From Owenia fusiformis (lineage: Eukaryota; Annelida; Polychaeta; Sabellida; Oweniidae), in the NCBI GenBank assembly GCA_903813345.2, contig CAIIXF020000004.1:21736477-21800476 (forward strand): a stretch of 64,000 nt of DNA. Reading direction: 5' to 3'. Below, piece by piece: positions 59,101-64,000 of this stretch. The number at the start of each line of letters is the position of its first letter. Position 1 is the stretch's first letter. Below the pieces are notes generated by a model, which saw only the letters and a list, made by a program, of their open reading frames with translations, did no database searches and was not told where the DNA came from. A program made the translations under genes and the position numbers.

Positions 59101-59266
59101 CACGTGGATATTTCAAGATTCGTAGGTCGATTTAATAGGAAATCTCGGATGAATATTCTTTATATATATGGGAAACGATACATACCTGATGTTGATTTCG
59201 TATGTCATTATCAGGGCTAAGAAGACCCTGTAATAAACTTTGAAACTGAGCCTGATCAGCGGCCAT
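35139..59266 (-). CDS. IPO5: Importin-5 (RanBP5 / karyopherin beta-3), complete, 25 coding exons
   Basis: Nuclear import receptor of the importin-beta family: a HEAT-repeat solenoid that binds cargo, including ribosomal proteins and histones, and releases it to Ran-GTP in the nucleus. Coding exons (1 to 25): 59186-59266; 57887-57967; 57450-57642; 55338-55534; 54416-54526; 53063-53188; 51671-51791; 51104-51191; 50144-50253; 49450-49574; 48534-48623; 47788-47961; 46411-46511; 45389-45506; 43538-43754; 42426-42487; 41908-42064; 40960-41132; 40192-40303; 38682-38860; 37318-37392; 36832-36976; 36104-36332; 35589-35730; 35139-35234. They sum to 3303 nt, 1100 aa plus TGA; human IPO5 is 1097 aa and aligns end to end. 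Visible landmarks: AELARNLL (residues ~111-118), [16 protein letters not shown], an acidic loop near 313-331, [42 protein letters not shown], acidic loop near 816-836, [15 protein letters not shown]. All junctions are in phase; every intron is GT-AG except intron 17 (AT-AC). Start chosen at MAADQAQF. Introns host 13 snoRNAs. Confidence 0.97.
35313..35455. mobile_element. GGGGTTTC-end MITE fragment, IPO5 intron 24
   Basis: GGGGTTTCACTAGAATTTCTC then GAAAACAACAGxGAAAATTAATGGAAATC and AACAACAGGCGATTTTGTGA; the same family as the next entries. Confidence 0.82.
36596..36771. mobile_element. GGGGTTTC-end MITE, IPO5 intron 22
   Basis: Runs from GGAATTTCACTAGAATTTCTC to CTGCTGCTAATGAAACCCCC, with the same internal AACAACAGG blocks. 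Confidence 0.82.
37451..38337. mobile_element. ~890-bp element with inverted ends, IPO5 intron 20
   Basis: GTATACTGTAGAAGTGGAAA-CTTTA at the left is mirrored by TAAAGTTTCCACTTCTACAG-TATAC at the right, with further inner matches TTTAGCGA / TTCGCC..AAAG. No transposase is seen. Confidence 0.87.
38815..39715. repeat. 100-bp tandem array copied from the exon 20 acceptor (9 units)
   Basis: Units begin at 38815, 38915, 39015 and so on to 39615 with an exact 100-bp period. Each holds the 3' splice site TTTTTCAG plus the first ~46 nt of exon 20 and about 54 nt of flank. The first unit is the real junction. Later units differ by very few bases (one C-to-A in the exon part from unit 3 on), and only the last is noticeably diverged, so the expansion is recent. 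Confidence 0.95.
40045..40120 (-). ncRNA. C/D-box snoRNA, family A (18S guide), IPO5 intron 19
   Basis: Stem ATCTGC/GCAGAT (6 bp), C box GATGATGA, guide CCTCTAAGAAG, D box CTGA; 76 nt. The middle part (D'/C' region) is the most diverged of the family, while guide, boxes and stem pairing are kept. It lies about 70 nt from the 5' splice site. Confidence 0.88.
40581..40662 (-). ncRNA. SNORD24: C/D-box snoRNA U24 (SNORD24-like), IPO5 intron 18
   Basis: Stem ATGTTGC/GCAACAT (7 bp), C box GATGATGA at 40648-40655, D' and D guides identical to the other two U24 copies, D box CTGA at 40588-40591. 82 nt. Confidence 0.92.
41496..41585 (-). ncRNA. SNORD24: C/D-box snoRNA U24 (SNORD24-like), in the AT-AC intron 17
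   Basis: Same U24 guides and boxes as the copies in introns 13 and 18. The terminal stem is a perfect 11 bp, TTCAGTGTTGC/GCAACACTGAA, longer than in its paralogs and with different outer bases that are still paired. C box GATGATGA, D box CTGA. Core RNA about 41501-41580. Confidence 0.92.
41645..41745 (+). mobile_element. tRNA-derived SINE, IPO5 intron 17
   Basis: Has a B-box-like GGGTTCAATCCCC followed by GAACTGACCTTTTCACACC and CCTTGGTGC; same structure as 49351-49440. Confidence 0.75.
42392..42454. repeat. 29-bp duplication of the exon 16 donor
   Basis: The 3' end of exon 16 (TTACCCTTGGCGACCAG) plus its donor GTAAAT is repeated 29 bp downstream with one difference in the exon part. Use of the second donor would shift the frame. 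Confidence 0.9.
43828..44199. mobile_element. Two GGGGTTTC-end MITE copies, IPO5 intron 14
   Basis: Copies at about 43830-43985 and 44034-44199, opposite in orientation to those in introns 22 and 24 (GTTAGCAGCAGGCAACAxGCG ... CTAGTGAAACCCC). Confidence 0.82.
44375..45195. repeat. 145-bp tandem repeat in IPO5 intron 14 (about 6 units)
   Basis: Unit contains AACAAGATGGCC, TTAATCAGCTCTAGTACTTG and GAGCGGTTTTCCTGAAATGG; starts are spaced about 145 bp (for example 44800, 44945, 45090). It creates the repetitive open frames on both strands here, which are not genes. Confidence 0.92.
45226..45292. repeat. (GATCAC/GACCAC)n microsatellite
   Basis: Hexamer-like run of GATCACGACCAC units between the 145-bp array and exon 14. 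Confidence 0.93.
45904..45987 (-). ncRNA. SNORD24: C/D-box snoRNA U24 (SNORD24-like), IPO5 intron 13
   Basis: Minus strand: stem TGTGTTGC/GCAACACA (8 bp), C box AATGATGA, D' guide ATTTGCTAT before CTGA, D guide CTACCACTAAGATC before CTGA. Both guides match 28S rRNA in the pattern of human U24: the D' guide pairs with UAGCAAAUAU and the D guide with GAUCUUGGUGGUAG (one G-U), two adjacent parts of one conserved 28S stretch. Confidence 0.92.
46230..46432. repeat. 21/42-bp tandem array grown from the exon 13 donor
   Basis: On the minus strand a 42-nt block containing TATTATGACAG and the donor GTATGTAT occurs twice, then runs into 21-nt units (GCTAATTGTTACTGTTATGTA). The duplicate donor is at 46368, 42 nt from the real one (46410). 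The array keeps an open reading frame. Confidence 0.9.
46772..47601. repeat. ~800-bp dispersed repeat, IPO5 intron 12
   Basis: Starts near GGCAACTCC(A/G)CGGAGTAGCAA, contains two GGCCATTTTGAATTTT blocks and a (GGAC)n-like tract, and ends with TATCCCAACAGAACTTCGTT / CGTTGGGATA. Homologous to 51981-52743. Confidence 0.9.
47614..47688 (-). ncRNA. C/D-box snoRNA, family A (18S guide), IPO5 intron 12
   Basis: C box ATGATGA, D' CTGA, guide CCTCTAAGAAG, D box CTGA; terminal stem GTTTGC/GCAGAC, six pairs including one G-U. It starts about a dozen bases from the end of a long dispersed repeat (46772-47601). Confidence 0.87.
48226..48355 (-). ncRNA. H/ACA-type snoRNA, family C copy 2, IPO5 intron 11
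   Basis: Homolog of the intron 9 RNA. 5' lower stem GCGAATA/TATTCGC and upper stem CTGG/CCAG; H box AGAGAA (ANANNA). The 3' lower stem is TGTTGTC/GACAACG where the other copy has TGTTGCC/GGCAACA: C-G has become U-A and the outer U-A has become U-G, so pairing is conserved by compensatory change. An ACA box follows with 3 nt (TTG) to the end. Confidence 0.82.
48714..48788 (-). ncRNA. C/D-box snoRNA, family A (18S guide), IPO5 intron 10
   Basis: Minus strand: stem GTCTGC/GCAGAC, C box GTGATGA, D' CTGA, guide CCTCTAAGAAG, D box CTGA; 75 nt. The stem's outer pair differs from the intron 7 and 19 copies but is still paired. It lies about 90 nt from the 3' splice site. Confidence 0.88.
49351..49440 (-). 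mobile_element. tRNA-derived SINE touching the exon 10 donor
   Basis: Minus strand: GAGCACTCACCGGAAAGTAA, B box GGTTCGATCCCC, then GACTGACTTTTTCACATCGG and CCTTGGTGC. It begins only about 10 nt into intron 10. Confidence 0.75.
49771..49897 (-). ncRNA. H/ACA-type snoRNA, family C copy 1, IPO5 intron 9
   Basis: 5' hairpin: perfect 7-bp lower stem GCGAATA/TATTCGC, pocket of 10+11 nt, upper stem CTGGAT/ATCCAG. H box AAATAA (fits ANANNA). 3' hairpin: perfect 7-bp lower stem TGTTGCC/GGCAACA with an inner stem around AGTGTA/TATACT. It is followed at once by ACA and 3 nt (TGA), the textbook H/ACA end. The sequence conserved with the intron 11 copy also extends about 30 nt 5' of the first stem. Confidence 0.82.
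50516..50588 (-). ncRNA. C/D-box snoRNA, family A (18S guide), IPO5 intron 8
   Basis: Same guide and D box as the other family A copies; stem TCTGC/GCAGA; C box GGATGA (one base off TGATGA); D' CTGA present. 73 nt. Confidence 0.82.
51320..51393 (-). ncRNA. C/D-box snoRNA, family A (18S guide), IPO5 intron 7
   Basis: The most canonical copy. Minus strand: terminal stem TCTGC/GCAGA, C box ATGATGA, D' box CTGA, C' box TGATGA, guide CCTCTAAGAAG, D box CTGA, total 74 nt. The guide pairs over 11 bp with 18S rRNA CUUCUUAGAGG. By the rule that the base pairing 5 nt upstream of the D box is methylated, the target is the second U of CUU, which I believe is human 18S Um1442, the SNORD61 site. Confidence 0.9.
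51981..52743. repeat. ~770-bp dispersed repeat, IPO5 intron 6
   Basis: Collinear with 46772-47601, same orientation, ending GAACTTCGTTCGTTGGGATAA. A family A snoRNA lies just beyond its end, as in intron 12. Confidence 0.9.
52873..52945 (-). ncRNA. C/D-box snoRNA, family A (18S guide), IPO5 intron 6
   Basis: Minus strand: D box CTGA preceded by the antisense element CCTCTAAGAAG, complementary to CUUCUUAGAGG of 18S rRNA, as in five other copies in this gene. D' CTGA is present. The C box is degenerate (GTATGA instead of TGATGA) and the terminal stem is only about 4 bp (CTGC/GCAG), so this copy may be decaying. Confidence 0.68.
53189..53990. repeat. 97-99-bp tandem array copied from the exon 6 acceptor (8 units)
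   Basis: Units contain CAACCGGATATATC at 53221, 53320, 53417, 53514, 53611, 53708, 53805 and 53904. On the minus strand each has an acceptor (CATTCTAG or similar) and the first ~45 nt of exon 6, after which the copies read ACT GTG TGA, a stop, where the real exon reads ACT GTA CTA. Confidence 0.93.
54150..54272 (-). ncRNA. H/ACA-type snoRNA, family D copy 2, IPO5 intron 5
   Basis: Homolog of the intron 4 RNA with the same layout: CTCC/GGAG lower stem, AACATATCTG/CAGATTTGTT upper stem, H box ATAGCA (ANANNA), 3' lower stem TCACCC/GGGTGA, apical stem ATAAGC/GCTTAT, ACA box followed by 3 nt. In the 3' lower stem the other copy has a wobble pair (TTACCC) where this one is fully paired, so pairing is kept while bases differ. 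Confidence 0.66.
54311..54430. repeat. 20-bp tandem array of the exon 5 donor (6 units)
   Basis: Units start at 54311, 54331, 54351, 54371, 54391 and 54411. The last contains the true exon 5 donor (CATTGTACAG then GTAAAT); the others read CATTGTACGG-GTAAAT or similar, so most keep a usable-looking GTAAAT donor. Confidence 0.93.
54768..54900 (-). ncRNA. H/ACA-type snoRNA, family D copy 1, IPO5 intron 4
   Basis: Two hairpins with a hinge. 5' hairpin: lower stem CTCC/GGAG, symmetric pocket of 7+7 nt, upper stem AACGTATCTG pairing with CAGATTTGTT. H box ACAATA (fits ANANNA). 3' hairpin: lower stem TTACCC/GGGTGA, pocket, apical stem ATAAGC/GCTTAT with a 10-nt loop. An ACA triplet lies 3 nt from the inferred 3' end. 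A homologous copy lies in intron 5. The fold was built by hand and the guide target was not worked out. Confidence 0.66.
57177..57378. mobile_element. MITE related to 28347-28488, IPO5 intron 3
   Basis: TATGCCTTAGTCACATTTGCTC is mirrored by GAGCAAATGTGACCTTGGCATA; both copies keep ATTTTGTTCAAAATTGAA-like inner arms. Confidence 0.85.
58176..58585. mobile_element. 410-bp foldback, ~150-bp arms, IPO5 intron 1
   Basis: Left arm 58176-58325, right arm 58436-58585; CAGCTGGAAAGTAACATTTT and TAGAATATCTGG at the left are mirrored by CCAGATATTCTA and AATGTTACTTTCCAGCTG at the right, with very few mismatches. Confidence 0.92.
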
Positions 59267-59345
59267 CTTTTCTGTGCGCGGAATGAGGCTTTAACCTTTG
59301 ACCTCATTTCCCGCCAATATGAAAATGAGGATTGGCACTATATCT
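59267..59345 (-). promoter_or_regulatory. IPO5 5' flank with E2F-like and CCAAT-like motifs
   Basis: Directly upstream of the IPO5 start codon, at about 59309-59323, is TTTCCCGCCAAT (plus strand), which contains an E2F-type TTTCCCGCC and a CCAAT box. The short GC-richer patch next to the ATG, TGTGCGCGG, stands out from AT-rich surroundings. No TATA box is evident. The transcription start is not determined. Confidence 0.35.
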
Positions 59346-62300
59346 AATATGTGAAACGAAAACCTAAGGTATCAATTTAAAGTACACAACCAGAATGAAA
59401 TTGGTATTTAAACAACTGGTATTATCCAACATTTGTTTTACAACATGCTGCGAAAGCAATTTTACAGACTGGTGATGTTGAGAGCATTTTTTCATTGTGA
59501 TTTAATTTTAAAACAGCCAATAGCCACACTTTAAAGGCCTCGTGTAAAGTTGAAAACATGGTTTAAATCGTCCAAACATTACTTTTCATGACTTGAAAAA
59601 CCATTTTTCGAACAATTTGACTTTCGAAATAAAAGTTCTTCATCTTATAATTCGCAATTATTTTAATTTAATTCCCGCCATTTTAAAAACAAATGTCTAG
59701 ATTTTTAGATTATCAAATATACTTAACACTGTAAAACACATTATTTTCTCTCTTCCATTGAAAAGATCAGACAAAAGTAATACTATATCAACCATTTAAT
59801 CTATGATTTTATGTGTATATAAACTTTTAAAGCATTTTTAAAAATGTGTGATGTCACAATGATACACTTTGATGTTACTCACTATACTCAGGTAGCAAAA
59901 TATTTATTTTGAATTGCCAATTTCTTTCTCATACAAATTTTTTTTTCAAATAAATCAAGTTTTGTTGGCCTATCTAGGTTGAAATAAAAAATAACATGAT
60001 TTATTTAAAAAAAATTCAGGTACCTATTTTTCTTCAATTTTTTAGATCCCCATGGAGGAATTGGCAGTATAAAGTACCTAATAGCCAGTCCTTGTTTTTT
60101 TCGACAGATCCTTGTTCAAGCCATGGGCTTTCAAGAGAGCTCATCTTCAAGCCAAACATATACTTTTTCTATATTCTATCTGAGACTTACATAAAATAGT
60201 CTCAGATTCTATACAGCAAAAGCTGTACATATAGTGAACACCTATGGAGCTACAAAAAATGTTCACTGTTGGGTTGGTAAATAGGTGTTCACTACGGAGA
60301 GGTGATTTTATAAAGGAGTCGATGTAAAATGTGTCTTGAAGTGGTGTTCACTAAACTAATGAAGAAATTCATATTCTAAGAACATGGGTTTCTCGTTTCA
60401 AGTAAAAAAACTGACAATTTGGGTATTTTTCTAATTAAACTTTGAACAGCTCTAACTTTCCTCCTAGGGGGGTTAAAGTCACAATTTCTTCGCTAAAACA
60501 TGTTTAATTCAGTTTTAAGAAAAGCCAGATCTGCCACCCCCGTAACCATTTGGGGGTTAATGCTTTAAAATCCTATTTCTTCTAATAAAGCATTGACTTG
60601 ACATATTTGATCAATACATGTATAGAAATTATCAATATTTAGAGATCTAAGGGTAAATACATCAAATTCACAGTACCAACTTAATAAATTTTTGAATTTT
60701 ATTTTATCATTTTGAAAATATTATAGATATAATACAGTAATATGGACAGTTAAAAGTTCATGACCTACATATACATTGTTATTACACATTAAAGATACTA
60801 ACTTCTTTGGAATAATATAAATTACCACCAGTCATAAAATACAGTGAATTTTAATAGAATGGCTAGTTAAATGCTAACTTGAACTACAAATTATTTTCAT
60901 GGAAGTTCTGATAATTTTATCCTTATACAGGTTTGTTCATAAAGGCTAGCTTTTCTATCCCTTTCACAAATACAATGTAATTTCAAACCATATCGTATCT
61001 ACATGTACTTTTTTATCATTTACTCAAAATATCGAAAACAAAATACAGTTATTTCCAGAACAGCACACTTCTTCATGTAAATGTTAGATTTTCATGAAAA
61101 AATTCATAATATATTAATCGAGTTCGATTTTACTGTATCTACTAAATCTAAATGTTAAGTTCAGATTACCGGACTGCAACACACCCTGACTGTAGACTTT
61201 AGGTCCACTGGCCATTATCAGGTTATGTTAACTGTTATGGATCTGGTTTGTCTCAAGATACACTAGCTATCAGGCTGCAATATCCATGACTGTTTCCAAA
61301 GAGGATTGGCTCCCAGGGTTCCAACTCGATCTTGACCTTGAACAACGACAACACATCAAAAATGTCGTTATTTTCTGACATTATAACTGACTTTAAATTT
61401 ATAATCAGCAATCCAAAAGATTTGAATTAGTACCTTGTCAGTTCTTATCTGTTTTGAAAAAATGGTGGCTGTTTGACTTTGAATTTTGTAATCGCAACAT
61501 GAAAACATATATGGCAGAATATCGAGTTGGAACCCTGGGAGCGAATCCTCCTGGACTGTTTCAATAACTTTCAAAATGGTGGATTGAACTGGCTATTGAA
61601 TAAAAATGTACAGCTTTTCATCTCTATCGTTTTAGCTTTGCATGCCAAATTACTAAATTCTACTGAGCCACCTAAAGATCTTTGGGTGGCTGAAAAAATG
61701 GGACTGAAAAAGCATTCACATTGAGATGTACAGATTTGACAGGTGTCTGGATATACAGATTTTACTGTACATAACATTTTTTTGCAATCATGTACAGAGA
61801 GTCTATGATGATTTATCTTTTTAACCCCTCCCTCATGCCCTAAACATAGAAAACGTGAAAACCTATTCTTGAATTGAGCCAATTAAGACTTCACTTGTAA
61901 CCAAATACGAAACATATCTTCTGTATCTTTCGAGTATCACTCTCCCAAATTAATTATCCAAAAAACAACATACTGTACTTTTCATTACTTTGGCAATTTG
62001 ATTGGATATCATGCAGCGGGCAATTTTAGTGACGCCCAATGAAAATCAAGTATAAGAAAACAGAATAAATGAATGCAATCCCAACAACATCCTCCGAACG
62101 CAGGGTTTCAGAATCATACACAAAGTTCCTTCCTTCTGGAGGAGGATGTCCCAACAAATGATTGTACTCCATATTATCTATGTCATCATTTTCAAATTAT
62201 TTAAGATGTTTACTGACATCGTTCACACAAAAGAAGGTGAAAACAATTTGTTAACTCTTTCAGATGGTGACACAAAAATGCTCAAAATGCCAATTTTAAC

Positions 62301-62869
62301 ACCAAACAAAGCTAATTAATTATCAAAGACATAAACCTTTTTCTGAATAGCCTAGAGGTCAATACAAATTTTTATTGTAACCTTTGGAAAATCTTACCTT
62401 CGAGGCACATATTTATGATTTTTGGTTTACTGTCATCGAACAAAAGCCATTCACTTTTAACAGTTACCACTGTATTTAAAACCATTAAATTCCCATGGAG
62501 CCATTTCACATATACAAAGTCTATGAATGAATATTAAAATAGTCTATTGGTCCTGTAGATATATTACTGTAGATATATATAGCTATAAAATTTATATTCC
62601 AGTATTCCACCCAAGAGTCTACTTGGCGAAAATTTATCATACTACAGTAAGTTCTGTTTTTCTATTCAACTTTACATGCTTTTTTCTCTCTAACATTTGA
62701 ATGAAATGTCTGATAATTTTACAATTCCATACAATTTAGAATCTATACTTTGCGTCTGTTGATTTCATTCCTTTAATATTTCTTGTTGTTTCACTGTAAT
62801 TCTCATTTAAAATATGACTGCCATGAGCTCTTGTCAAGATGTAATTCCTATGGGTCCCAAAAGGTGTCA
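59346..62869. other. AGFG1 3' flank/3' UTR region and IPO5 upstream region; no further exon seen
   Basis: AT-rich. Probably holds the 3' UTR of the AGFG1-like gene below 62870, whose end is not determined. An inverted pair at 61301-61335 and 61519-61550 (GGCTCCCAGGGTTCCAACTC and its mirror) flanks a 180-bp spacer. A block near 60455-60545 resembles 8295-8420. Confidence 0.45.
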
Positions 62870-63742
62870 CTATAAGAATGGGTTAGTGGAATTTGCCCTA
62901 GGTTGTTGTTGTTGTTGTTGTTGCTGCATCTGTGGGGGCACCCCTCCAGCCTGAAAGAAAACATGAACATTGAATCAATAATACTTTTATAATTGGGTCG
63001 ATCATCTCTTCCACTGAAATCTCATATTTTACTTTTTCCTTGTTTACATTGAAATAAAGAGAAATGGTTAATGTATCAACGTTTTTAGCTGTTACCATTT
63101 CTATACAATTTAGAATTTAGACTTCATCCCTGTTTACATTAATCGTTTCTGATTTTCCATTCTATCTTTCATCAATACTTACCATGAAAGGATTTCCTAC
63201 AGGCTGTTGAGCTGCAGGCTGACCCCAGCTACCAAATTGTTGTTGCTGCGGTTGTTGTTGCTGAGGTGCAGCAAACCCTTGTCCACCTTTAGCACCAAAC
63301 TGTCCAAATCCACCTGCTGGTTGCTGAACTTGACCTTGAGGTTGACCCCATTGACCTTGCGGTTGGGGCTGACCCCCAAAATGACCTTGACCTCCACCAT
63401 TTTGCATTGTAGCTGTTTGAGTTGGGGCCGGTTGTCCAAAATGTCCAAAACCGCCACCCCCTGCCTGTGTATTCATACCACTAAATTGTCCAACTGCCCC
63501 GGGTTGCTGTTGTTGACTACTGAAACCCCCTGATTGAGAATATGGAAACCCCGCATTCGGAGTTGACTGAGCAGCTGGTTGTGATGCCGCTGGCACGCCA
63601 AAGCCAGCTTGTGATTGGCCAAATCCAGGCTGTGCTCCGAAGCCTCCTGCCATATTTGGTTGTCCACCACCAAAGGGATTCCCACCGGTTGTTGATGTAT
63701 TTGTTCCACCAAAAGGATTAGCGTTCATTTGTCCTACACTCG
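62870..63742 (-). CDS. AGFG1: AGFG1-like Arf-GAP with FG repeats, last two coding exons (partial)
   Basis: Exons 63183-63742 and 62870-62950 on the minus strand, the first continuing upstream beyond the window. The long exon encodes 186 codons of low-complexity G/Q/F-rich protein with repeated FGxF/GFGQ elements and several NPF motifs (NANPFGG, GGNPFGG, GNPFM). After a GT-AG intron (63182 to 62951) the last exon encodes a run of eight Gln and ends in STNPFL followed by TAG. Human AGFG1 (HRB) has the same tail architecture, an NPFM motif shortly before a C-terminal STNPFL, so I assign this family. NPF motifs bind EH domains of endocytic proteins such as EPS15. The N-terminal Arf-GAP zinc finger is outside the window. 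A repetitive Q/G-rich protein could mislead a homology call, but the NPFM and STNPFL ending together are specific. The tail is more glutamine-rich than in vertebrates. Confidence 0.87.
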
Positions 63743-64000
63743 CTGGAAGTACAAAAACCATAATGCATTGCAATCATGATTGATCAAAAGTAGAGCCATC
63801 ACTATGGTTACGTGTTAATTAAAGATAAACATGCCAGAATCATTTGAGGCTTTCTTGGGCTAAATCATATACTGTATCTACTGCAATACAAATATGAAAT
63901 TATTTGTTTCTGTGGTTTTATTCAATAAATCTCAATATTAAACATTACACAATTTGAGAATTATTACTTTTTTTATCAAAATTCATATATACATTGCCTG

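Noticed and set aside
63197-63712. Overlapping open frames within the AGFG1 long exon
   Set aside because: Shadow frames of the Gln/Gly-rich coding exon.

Overview
The window is animal nuclear DNA. Genes are split by GT-AG introns with long AT-rich introns, there are intron-bearing tRNA-Arg genes, intronic snoRNAs, and dense MITE-like foldback and minisatellite DNA. I think it comes from a marine invertebrate bilaterian, but the sequence does not fix the phylum. No bacterial, viral or CRISPR feature was seen.

Layout. Positions 1-11.4 kb hold no recognisable exon, only short repeats and foldbacks. A tRNA-Arg(UCU) gene lies at 11.4 kb (- strand); a second copy in a duplicated segment lies at 28.7 kb. 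A complete five-exon sigma-class glutathione S-transferase (+ strand, 220 aa) runs from 12195 to 24872. Its ~10 kb first intron is full of foldback elements and holds one orphan cytochrome P450 exon on the other strand. From 24.9 to 35.1 kb I see only transposon-like and tandem repeats. From 59266 down to 35139 (- strand) lies a complete importin-5 gene (IPO5/RanBP5), which I resolved into 25 exons summing to 3303 nt (1100 aa plus stop). Upstream of it on the same strand, 62870-63742 and beyond the window edge, are the last two coding exons of an AGFG1-type Arf-GAP/FG-repeat/NPF protein.

The most interesting content is inside IPO5. On the sense strand I find 13 snoRNA genes: six C/D snoRNAs with a guide against 18S rRNA (SNORD61-like), three U24/SNORD24-type C/D snoRNAs against 28S rRNA, and two pairs of H/ACA-type RNAs. 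Introns 4 to 13 each hold exactly one, and introns 17, 18 and 19 hold one each. Paralogous copies keep their terminal stems paired although the bases differ. Intron 17 is an AT-AC intron with U12-type splice signals and itself hosts a U24 copy.

A second unusual pattern is that five IPO5 splice junctions (exon 5 donor, exon 6 acceptor, exon 13 donor, exon 16 donor, exon 20 acceptor) have been copied into local tandem repeats, giving runs of decoy splice sites. At exon 13 the nearest decoy donor is 42 nt away and in frame.

How the parts may work together (inference): IPO5 imports cargo that includes ribosomal proteins, and its introns here carry rRNA-modification guide RNAs, so one transcript could serve two steps of ribosome production. 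Exons were read by eye against remembered family sequences; no searches, folding programs or expression data were available.
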